The notes below the pieces were generated by a model. The model saw nothing but the letters and a program-made list of their open reading frames with translations, made no database searches and was not told where the DNA came from. Below, one piece after another: positions 32,869 to 39,830 of a stretch of DNA of 64,000 bases. This stretch comes from Micromonospora sp. NBC_01740. GTDB taxonomy: Bacteria > Actinomycetota > Actinomycetes > Mycobacteriales > Micromonosporaceae. The translations under genes were made by a program, and so were the position numbers. The stretch lies in contig NZ_CP109150.1 of NCBI RefSeq assembly GCF_035920365.1, positions 7,130,001-7,194,000 on the forward strand. Reading direction: 5' to 3'. Within the stretch, counting starts at the first letter, position 1; each line of letters begins with the position of its first letter.

Positions 32869-33830
32869 GACCGCCCACCCTTCGCGTACGCCTTGTCGCG
32901 GAACCGCTGGAACTGCTTGGTCGCGTCGCCGTCGATGTAGCCGAACATCGCCTCGTCGCCGAGCGGCCCCATGGCCGCGAACTGCTGTGCCGCCGCCTGG
33001 TACTCGTCCAGCAGGCAGAAGGCCATCGCGAAGACGCTGCGCACCCAGACCCAGCCCCAGTCGTTGCGGAACTCGGGGTGCCAGACCGACTGCTGCGCCG
33101 CCTGGTGGATCTCGCGCTGCACGTGCGCGCCGCGCAGGTGGGCGCTCGCCTCGCGGAGGTCGTCGTGGTCGAGCGCCTCCTCCAGGTGGGCCTCGACCAC
33201 CAGCACCGCGTTCGGGGCGCCGGGCGGGGCGGCGTCGGCGCACTCCCGGGCGAAGCCGTGCGCCCGCTCCCAGGTGCCACTCCACTTGGGACAGAACTGT
33301 TGCAGCAGCGAGGCCTGGGCCGGCAGGTGGTGCGGGTGGTGCTTGGCGAGCTGGTCGTAGCGGCGGCGGGCCTCCGCCTGGCCGAGCTCCAGCCCGCGCG
33401 CGTTGGTGATCCGCTGCGTCCAGGCCGCCGCGTCGTCCGGGTACCGGGCGGTGACGTCGATCAGCACCTGCTCGGCGCGCCGCAGGTGGGCGTGGAACTG
33501 GGCGAACTGGTCCCGGCTGACGTGCTGCGCCCGGTAGGACGAGCGGATCCGCCAGCCGGCGCGGATCAGGTGCGACCCCAGCAGGGCGCCGGCGAGCGCG
33601 TCGTCGGGCCGCTGCGCCAGCACCTCACGCAGGAACTCCTCGATGTCCTCGGCCTCGCCGGCCTCGCCGACGAGGAAGGTCCGGCCGTGCGGGTCCTGCC
33701 CGTCGACGAGCGCGCGCAGGGCCGGCCAGTCGCGCGCCGCGAGGGCCGCGCGCACCTGACCGACCTGGGGGTACGCCGCCGCAGCGTCGAAGTCGGGCGG
33801 CGGAAGGGGTGCGGGCATGGCGAGGAGCAT
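32865..33830 (-). CDS. TPR-like helical protein
   Basis: A 321-aa soluble all-helical protein, with repeat-like segments such as DDALAGALLGSHLIRAG and DDAAAWTQRITNARGLELG, similar to DUF4034-type proteins I recall. Start is ATG 33830 or 33818; neither has a strong RBS. Its stop overlaps the start of the M16 protease gene, so it is probably an adaptor for, or co-expressed with, that protease. No catalytic motif seen. Confidence 0.75.
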   Translation of the reverse strand: MLLAMPAPLPPPDFDAAAAYPQVGQVRAALAARDWPALRALVDGQDPHGRTFLVGEAGEAEDIEEFLREVLAQRPDDALAGALLGSHLIRAGWRIRSSYRAQHVSRDQFAQFHAHLRRAEQVLIDVTARYPDDAAAWTQRITNARGLELGQAEARRRYDQLAKHHPHHLPAQASLLQQFCPKWSGTWERAHGFARECADAAPPGAPNAVLVVEAHLEEALDHDDLREASAHLRGAHVQREIHQAAQQSVWHPEFRNDWGWVWVRSVFAMAFCLLDEYQAAAQQFAAMGPLGDEAMFGYIDGDATKQFQRFRDKAYAKGGRS

Positions 33831-33861
33831 AAGTGATCTTCAACGGGACGTGACCCTCCGT

Positions 33862-35100
33862 TCAGCCGGTACGCAGCTCCGACAGGACGGCCCCGGCGGC
33901 CCGCCAGCCGCTGGCGAGAGCGCCCTGGATGGAGGGGCTGTCCCGGTGGTCCCCGGCCACGAACAGGCCCTCCCCCAGCGCCACCGGCTTGCGCAGCCGC
34001 CCCTGCGGCGGGGGCGCGGCGGGCAGCGCGTCGGGGATGGACACCGTGGTCAGGTGGGTCCAGTCCGCCGTGGACCGGCCGTAGAGCCGGGTGAGTTCCG
34101 CCCGTACCGTCGGCTCGGGCGGGGCCGACGGGCCGACCACCGAGGTGGCGACCAGGTGCCGCCCTGCCGGCGCGTACGTGGGCGCGGCCCTGCTGACCAC
34201 CACCGTGTTGGCGACGATCTCGCGCCGGTCGCCGTCGAGGAGCAGGATCGGCTCGTCAAGCGGCGGCTCCGGCGCGCTGTGGTAGTAGGTCGTGTAGGCG
34301 TGCGTGCGTACCGCCGGCAGACCCGGCAGCAGCGTGGCCGCCGCCGGCGGGTCCACGGCGACCACGACGGCGCGGCAGCGGAGGTCGCCGGCCTGGGTGC
34401 GGACCCGGCCGGGCGCGACCTCGGCGACCGGGGTGTCGAGGTCGATCAGCTCCGCCGGGAGCGGGTCGGCGACGGCGCGGGGCAGCGCGGCCATCCCCTC
34501 GGCGGGCAGGCCGATCCGGCCCCGGGCGAAGGAGCGCAGCACCATGGCGAGCACGTGGCTGGAGGTCTCCAGTTCGCGGTCGATGAGGACCCCGGACAGG
34601 AACGGCCGCAGCAGCTCCTCGACGATCGTGTCGGAGAGGCCGGCGCGGCGCAGCGCGGCCTCGGTGGTGGTCTCCTGGGCGGCGAGCAGCCGTTCCTTCG
34701 GCAGGGTGGCGCAGCCCGTGGCGAGCGCGGCGAACCGTAGCCGGTCGAGCAGGGAGCCCACGCCGGCCAGCGCGGTGCCGGGCGCGCCGGTGGGTTCGCG
34801 CAGCGGGTTCACCAGACGGGCCAACCGGTCGCCCCTGCGCACCAGCACGCCGGACGTGAAGTGTCCGAGGCGCAGCCGGTCGACGTCGAGCAGGGCGCCG
34901 ATCCGGGGGTACGCGGTGTTGAGCACCTGGAAGCCCCGGTCCAGCAGGTAGCCGTCTACGGCGTCGGTGGCGACCCGGCCGCCGAGCCGGCCGCCGGCCT
35001 CCAGCAGCCGCCACGGCACACCCGCGCGGTGCAGCCGCCGGGCCGCGGCGAGCCCGGCCAGGCCGCCGCCGACCACGACGACATCGGTCTCGGCGAGCAT
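33862..35100 (-). CDS. FAD-dependent amine oxidase/protoporphyrinogen-oxidase-like protein
   Basis: A 412-aa flavoprotein. Rossmann FAD motif VVVVGGGLAGLAAARRLHRAG at residues 6-26, then the second GG motif (GGRLGGRVATD). The C-terminal FAD-contact region is GLFVAGDHRDSPSIQGALASG. The layout fits the NAD(P)-binding_8/amino_oxidase group that includes phytoene desaturase-like enzymes; substrate unknown. ATG at 35100 with GGGAGG upstream. Stands alone between the TPR gene and a tRNA. Confidence 0.85.
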   Translation of the reverse strand: MLAETDVVVVGGGLAGLAAARRLHRAGVPWRLLEAGGRLGGRVATDAVDGYLLDRGFQVLNTAYPRIGALLDVDRLRLGHFTSGVLVRRGDRLARLVNPLREPTGAPGTALAGVGSLLDRLRFAALATGCATLPKERLLAAQETTTEAALRRAGLSDTIVEELLRPFLSGVLIDRELETSSHVLAMVLRSFARGRIGLPAEGMAALPRAVADPLPAELIDLDTPVAEVAPGRVRTQAGDLRCRAVVVAVDPPAAATLLPGLPAVRTHAYTTYYHSAPEPPLDEPILLLDGDRREIVANTVVVSRAAPTYAPAGRHLVATSVVGPSAPPEPTVRAELTRLYGRSTADWTHLTTVSIPDALPAAPPPQGRLRKPVALGEGLFVAGDHRDSPSIQGALASGWRAAGAVLSELRTG

Positions 35101-35382
35101 CGCGCACCTCCCGCTCTCCGCCAGTCCGGGACAGCCGGCCCGGCCACTCACCTACCCACGAGTCGACGCACCGATCGACGCAGCGGGAGTCCAGGTCGAC
35201 AGCGACCATCCTGCCGGGCGAGCGGCCCGGGGGTGGGCGAAACAGGTCGTCCCGCACCTGGCGGGCACGATCTTCGCCACGACGGATCCGGGCGACGGCC
35301 GGCAGGCGCGCGACGACCGGCAGACACGGGGCGGGAACGGCGAACGCCCGCCGGCGTGGCCGACGGGCGTCTGGTGTGGAAG

Positions 35383-35455
35383 CTCCCCCGTTTGGACTCG
35401 AACCAAAAACCTGCCGGTTAACAGCCGGCTGCTCTGCCAATTGAGCTACGGGGGA
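35383..35455 (-). tRNA. tRNA-Asn (GTT)
   Basis: Minus-strand cloverleaf of 73 nt: acceptor TCCCCCG/CGGGGGA, D-arm AGCTCAATTGGC, anticodon loop CTGTTAA, T-loop GTTCGAGTC, discriminator G as usual for Asn. No encoded CCA. Confidence 0.96.
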
Positions 35456-35724
35456 CCGCTGTGTCGTCCGGTGCCGATCTCGCTGCGCCGTGCGACGGCA
35501 CAAGAGTACAGGATTCCGGGGGGTGTTGGTCCAGGGGGTTACCGCTTCGATCGGCGCCCGCGCACACGACAATAAACCCGGACAAATCGTCATCCCGGCA
35601 CAAGGAGGTATGAGCGGAGAGCAGGATGGGTAGTTAGCTGCAGACAGAGAAGGCAGGCGCGATTTGGTCGCCTCCGGCGGGGTAACCGTCGGTCGACGGC
35701 GCGTCAGGTACGGAAGGAGCCGCC

Positions 35725-36129
35725 ATGCGCGGAAAGATGATGTTCCTTGGCGGGCTGGCTGCGGGATTCGTCCTGGGCGCCCGTGCCGGTCGGGAGAAGT
35801 ACGAGGAGCTGGTGATCCGGGGCCGCAAGGTGCTCGACCACCCGACCGTCCAGGAGGCGGCCGGTGTCGCGCAGGCCCAGGCGACCCGCCTCTACAGCGA
35901 GGGCAAGGACAAGCTCGGCCAGTCGAAGCTGGGCGAGAAGCTCAACAGCAACGGCCACAAGCAGGAGCTGACCGCCGCCGACGACGCGTTCGCCGGCACG
36001 CCGGCCACGGTCGGCGCGAAGAGCTCCACCGGGTCGTCGAGCACGGCCTCGGCCTCCGGGTCGACGTCGACCACCGCCACGCCCCGTAGCAAGCCGTCCA
36101 GCTCGGGCACCAACGGCAGCACCCTCTGA
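35725..36129 (+). CDS. YtxH-like small membrane-associated protein
   Basis: A 134-aa protein with a short N-terminal hydrophobic helix (MMFLGGLAAGFVLGARAGREKYEEL), the YtxH-type signature, a helical middle and a Ser/Thr/Gly-rich disordered C-terminus. ATG behind GGAAGGAG. It is monocistronic, closed by the perfect hairpin at 36143-36172. YtxH proteins are general-stress membrane proteins of unknown mechanism. Confidence 0.8.
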   Translation: MRGKMMFLGGLAAGFVLGARAGREKYEELVIRGRKVLDHPTVQEAAGVAQAQATRLYSEGKDKLGQSKLGEKLNSNGHKQELTAADDAFAGTPATVGAKSSTGSSSTASASGSTSTTATPRSKPSSSGTNGSTL

Positions 36130-36142
36130 TCGCACCTTCGCG

Positions 36143-36172
36143 CGGGCCGGTCGCCTCCGGGCGACCGGCCCG
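36143..36172. terminator. bidirectional-type terminator hairpin
   Basis: Perfect 13-bp stem (CGGGCCGGTCGCC / GGCGACCGGCCCG) with a TCCG tetraloop between the convergent YtxH-like gene and the sugar isomerase gene, followed by TTCGTG. Confidence 0.75.
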
Positions 36173-36222
36173 TTCGTGTGCGGGCCCCGACTTCGGCCCG
36201 CCCGGGTGCTACCCCGGGGCGG

Positions 36223-37230
36223 TCAGTCCTTGCTGGTGAACGCGGCGTCGAAGGCCGCGGCCGGGGCGTCGAAGGCGAGCCGGCGGACGAACTGCAACGC
36301 CTCCGGGGCGCCGACGAGGCGGTCCATCCCGGCGTCCTCCCACTCGATCGAGATCGGGCCGGCGTAGCCGATCGCGTTCAGGGCCCGGAAGCAGTCCTCC
36401 CAGGGCACGTCGCCGTGGCCGGTGGAGACGAAGTCCCAGCCGCGCCGCATGTCCGCCCACGGCAGGTGCGAGGCGAGCCGGCCCCGCCGCCCGTCCCCGG
36501 TGCGCACCTTCGCGTCCTTGCAGTCGACGTGGTAGATCCGGTCGGCGAAGTCGAAGATGAAGTTCACCGGGTCCAGCTCCTGCCAGACGAAGTGCGACGG
36601 GTCCCAGTTCAGCCCGAACGCGGGCCGGTGCCCGACCGCCTCCAGCGCCCGCTTCGTCGTCCAGTAGTCGTACGCGATCTCGCTCGGGTGCACCTCGTGG
36701 GCGAAGCGCACGCCCACCTCGTCGAAGACGTCCAGGATCGGGTTCCACCGGTCGGCGAAGTCCTGGTAGCCGCGCTCGATCATCGACGGCGGCACCGGCG
36801 GGAACATCGCCAGCGTGTGCCAGATCGACGAGCCGGTGAAGCCGACGACGGTGTCCACCCCGAGCTTCGCCGCCGCCCGCGCGGTGTCCTTGATCTCCTC
36901 GGCGGCGCGGCGGCGTACGCCCTCGGGCTCGCCGTCGCCCCAGATCCGGGCGGGCAGGATGCCCTGGTGCCGCTCGTCGATCGGGTGGTCGCAGACGGCC
37001 TGGCCGACCAGGTGGTTGGAGATCGCGAAGACCTTCAGGTTGTGCTTCGCCAGGGTCTCGCGCTTCCGCTCGACGTACGAGTCGTCCGCGAGTGCCCTGT
37101 CGACCTCGAAGTGGTCGCCCCAGCAGGCGATCTCCAGCCCGTCGTAGCCCCACTCGGAGGCGAGGCGGCAGACCTCGTCGAACGGAAGATCGGCCCACTG
37201 GCCGGTGAAGAGCGTGATGGGTCGCGCCAT
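36223..37230 (-). CDS. sugar phosphate isomerase/epimerase (xylose isomerase-like TIM barrel)
   Basis: A 335-aa AP-endonuclease-2/XylI-like barrel: [37 protein letters not shown] and [11 protein letters not shown] carry the Glu/Asp/His metal ligands expected for this superfamily. ATG at 37230 after GGGGAGAAG. Such enzymes commonly sit beside Gfo/Idh oxidoreductases, ThuA and DUF1080 proteins, as here, and act on keto-sugars. Likely cytoplasmic partner of the 51738 oxidoreductase, though transcribed separately. Confidence 0.85.
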   Translation of the reverse strand: MARPITLFTGQWADLPFDEVCRLASEWGYDGLEIACWGDHFEVDRALADDSYVERKRETLAKHNLKVFAISNHLVGQAVCDHPIDERHQGILPARIWGDGEPEGVRRRAAEEIKDTARAAAKLGVDTVVGFTGSSIWHTLAMFPPVPPSMIERGYQDFADRWNPILDVFDEVGVRFAHEVHPSEIAYDYWTTKRALEAVGHRPAFGLNWDPSHFVWQELDPVNFIFDFADRIYHVDCKDAKVRTGDGRRGRLASHLPWADMRRGWDFVSTGHGDVPWEDCFRALNAIGYAGPISIEWEDAGMDRLVGAPEALQFVRRLAFDAPAAAFDAAFTSKD

Positions 37231-37629
37231 GGTGCTTCTCCCCTGTGGTGATGGGGATTCCGTGGGTATGTGACCGGGGCGAGGGTGACCGGGCAGGGCC
37301 GGTGCGCGGCGGGCCACGGCGGGACACCGGTGGGTACGCGTGCGCACCTGGACCCGCCGGGTTGCGCCTCCCGCCGGTCACCGGCAACCGCCACGGTCGC
37401 CGCCCCCCACTCTAGTGCCTCGTCACGCAGCCTTGAACGGGTGATCCATGGCTCCGTGGGCGGTGGTGGCCGCCGGCGGTCCGCGGGCGAAGGAGTCGTA
37501 CGGACGCTGTCGAGCTGAGTCGTCTGTGACGTCAGGTGGGGTGACGTCCGGGCCGCGCTGTGCACCGGACGGCGATGAATCGTCTACGACATCAGCTCGA
37601 CAGCGTTCCGCGTGTGGATCCTCCGCTCG
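37231..37629. other. 399-bp intergenic region
   Basis: No gene supported. It holds the isomerase promoter somewhere near 37240-37450 and, at 37505-37605, a large inverted repeat described separately. No match to the 53-bp ROK-type site was seen here. Confidence 0.5.
37505..37605. repeat. 14-bp perfect inverted repeat with extended imperfect arms
   Basis: CGCTGTCGAGCTGA at 37505-37518 is the exact reverse complement of 37592-37605. Similarity continues inward (TCGT..GACG on both arms), giving arms of about 26 nt around a ~50-nt core that includes TGACGTCAGG and GTGACGTC. It lies just after the ThuA gene stop. Could be a long-range terminator, a MITE-like remnant or a binding region. Confidence 0.5.
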
Positions 37630-39756
37630 TCAGCGGATGCGGATGCCGACGGGCGGCAGGGTCCACTTCTGGTTGGCGTTGGTGTGACAGGTCCACAGGT
37701 GCACGGCCTGACCGTCCGCCGGGTTGTTGCCCGAGACGTCCAGGCACTTGCCGGTCTGCGGGTTCTTCAGGGTGCCGTCCGCCTGGGCCGACCAGTTCTG
37801 CGCCCCCGTGCCGTTGCACGTCCACAACTGGATCTTCGTACCGTCGGCCGACGCGCCGCCGGAGACGTCCAGGCACTTGCCCAGCGCCTTCACCGTCGAG
37901 TTCGGCGTCACCGTCCACGTCTGCGCGGCGGACCCGTTGCAGCCGTGGATCTGGATCTGGGTGCCGTCGGCCGTGGCGCCGTTGCGCACGTCCAGGCACT
38001 TGCCGCCCAGGCCACGGATCGGGCCGGTGCCGGTGCCGCCGCTCCCCTTGACCAGGGTGAAGTCGTCCACGTCGAAGAGCCCCGTGCCCGAGCCGGTGAA
38101 GGTCAGGTAGAGCGTGCCGGTGCCGGACGGCACACCGGAGAGGGCGGCCGTGACGTCGGCGAAGGTGTTCCAGCCGCCGGTGTTCGGCACCGCCACCGAG
38201 CCGAGGACGGTGCCGGTCGCGGAGCCCGTACGCACCTGGATGGTGCCGCCCGGCCCGCCGGAGACGACCCGCGCCCGCAGCGACGTCGTGCCGGTCAGGT
38301 CGAGCCCGGCGTACGCGGCCCAGTCCCCGGGGTCGATGTGGCCGAGGGTCTGCCCGCCGTTCGCGCCGGCCTTGGTGAACGGCGAGACCCCGGAGGCGGA
38401 GCTGAACGCCTCGGCCTGGACGGTGTTCCCGACCGGCGGGTTGACGCCGAGTTCCTTGATCCGGATGTTGCGGAACGAGGCGTCGTCGCCGGTGCCGTGG
38501 TTCTGGAGCCCGATGTGGCCGGCGAGCGAGCGGACCGGGTCGGTGTTGGTGAAGTCGTTGATCTTCACGCTGTTCAGGAAGACCTGGAGGCGCTCGCCCT
38601 CGACGAGCAGCTCGTAGGTGTTCCACTCCCCCGGCGGGTTCAGCGCCGCGTCCCGGGCGGCGATGTCGGCGGACTTGAAGGTGTAGACGGCGCCGGTCGT
38701 GCGGTCGGCCGCGTCCGTGGCGTCGATCTGCGCCTCGTAGCCGTTGTTCACGGCCGACCAGGGGTCGCTCGACGGCGGAAAGCCGATGAAGACGCCGGAG
38801 TTGTCGTCGCCGGCGAGCCGCCAGTCCAGCTTCAGCGAGTAGTTGGTGAACTGCTTCGCGCTGTACCAGTACAGGCCCATCCCGCCGACCGAGGTGAGGG
38901 TGGCGTCGGCGTTGCTGAAGCTGCCCGGCCCGGCCTGGGACCAGCCGGTGGTGGAGCCGTTGTAGAGCGGCGTGTAGCCGGTCTCGGGCCGGCAGTCGGC
39001 CTTGGCCCGGCCGGCCGCGTACCGGATGCCGCCGAGCAGGTGGGCACGGAAGGCCGGCTCGGCGTACGACGCCTGGGTGTGCCCGCCGCCCGTGTAGAAG
39101 GACCGGCCGCCGCTGTAGGTCTTGCACCAGGAGTGCGGGTGGTCGGCGCCCATCGAGCCGCCCGAGTAGGAGGACTCGTCGAGGGTGGCCAGCACCCGGG
39201 CCGTGGACCGGGCGTTGGTCTGGTAGTTGTACCACTCGTCGGTGCGGGGCCAGGTCTGCGGCAGGTGCGCGGTCGCCGGGTGCGCCCGGTTCTCCGCCTT
39301 CACGTTGGCCTGCTGGATGGCCGGGTGCGAGGCGAAGTACGCCCCGACGAGGTTGCCGTAGAAGGACCAGCCGTACTCGGTGTCGGCGGCGGCGTGCACG
39401 CCGACGTACCCGCCGCCGGCGCCGATGTAGGACTCGAAGGCGCTCTGCTGCGTGCCGTCGAGCACGTCGCCGGTGGTGTTGAGGAAGACCACCGCCTCGA
39501 AGCGGGACAGGTTGGCGGTCGTGAACTGGGCGGCGTCCTCGGTGGCGGTGACAGTGAAGTTGTTGGCCGCGCCGAGGTCGCGGATCGCCTGGGTGCCGAC
39601 CGCGATGGAGTCGTGCCGGAAGCCGGCCGTCTTGGAGAAGACCAGCACGTCGTACGGGGCGTCGGCGGCGCTGGCCGGCGTGGCCGGGGTGGTGCAGGCG
39701 AGGACGGCGAGGACGGCGGTGGCCGCGCCGAGGAGGGGTCGGAGGAGTCTGCGCAT
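37630..39756 (-). CDS. secreted ThuA + DUF1080 + CBM + ricin-B-lectin protein
   Basis: A 708-aa exported multidomain protein. Signal peptide residues 1-31 (MRRLLRPLLGAATAVLAVLA); ThuA-like glutamine amidotransferase-fold domain ~32-240 (DVLVFSKTAGFRHDSI, GGGYVGVHAAADTEYGW); DUF1080/3-keto-disaccharide hydrolase-type jellyroll ~243-415 (YNGSTTGWSQAG, NSGVFIGFP); CBM6-like ~430-560 (QAEAF, GDWAAYAGLDL); ricin-type beta-trefoil ~570-700 with three GKCLDV repeats. ATG after GGAGAG. Likely binds and hydrolyses oxidised glycosides outside the cell. Confidence 0.88.
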   Translation of the reverse strand: MRRLLRPLLGAATAVLAVLACTTPATPASAADAPYDVLVFSKTAGFRHDSIAVGTQAIRDLGAANNFTVTATEDAAQFTTANLSRFEAVVFLNTTGDVLDGTQQSAFESYIGAGGGYVGVHAAADTEYGWSFYGNLVGAYFASHPAIQQANVKAENRAHPATAHLPQTWPRTDEWYNYQTNARSTARVLATLDESSYSGGSMGADHPHSWCKTYSGGRSFYTGGGHTQASYAEPAFRAHLLGGIRYAAGRAKADCRPETGYTPLYNGSTTGWSQAGPGSFSNADATLTSVGGMGLYWYSAKQFTNYSLKLDWRLAGDDNSGVFIGFPPSSDPWSAVNNGYEAQIDATDAADRTTGAVYTFKSADIAARDAALNPPGEWNTYELLVEGERLQVFLNSVKINDFTNTDPVRSLAGHIGLQNHGTGDDASFRNIRIKELGVNPPVGNTVQAEAFSSASGVSPFTKAGANGGQTLGHIDPGDWAAYAGLDLTGTTSLRARVVSGGPGGTIQVRTGSATGTVLGSVAVPNTGGWNTFADVTAALSGVPSGTGTLYLTFTGSGTGLFDVDDFTLVKGSGGTGTGPIRGLGGKCLDVRNGATADGTQIQIHGCNGSAAQTWTVTPNSTVKALGKCLDVSGGASADGTKIQLWTCNGTGAQNWSAQADGTLKNPQTGKCLDVSGNNPADGQAVHLWTCHTNANQKWTLPPVGIRIR
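37657..38030. repeat. ricin-domain DNA repeat, copy 1
   Basis: Gap-free, near-identical direct repeat of 39837-40210 (constant offset 2180 bp). It encodes the ricin-B-lectin domain of the ThuA protein; the second copy encodes the same domain of the PQQ dehydrogenase. Confidence 0.85.
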
Positions 39757-39795
39757 GTCGCTCTCCAATGCCGGGGCTGTCAAGGGCCTGCCGGG

Positions 39796-39824
39796 GCGGG
39801 GAGGGGCGTCGTGCCCCTCCCCGC
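39796..39824. terminator. hairpin between the two secreted-enzyme genes
   Basis: Perfect 12-bp stem (GCGGGGAGGGGC / GCCCCTCCCCGC), 5-nt loop, just after the dehydrogenase stop and 40 bp before the ThuA start. Probably ends or attenuates dehydrogenase transcription before the ThuA gene. Confidence 0.65.
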
Positions 39825-39830
39825 CTCAGG

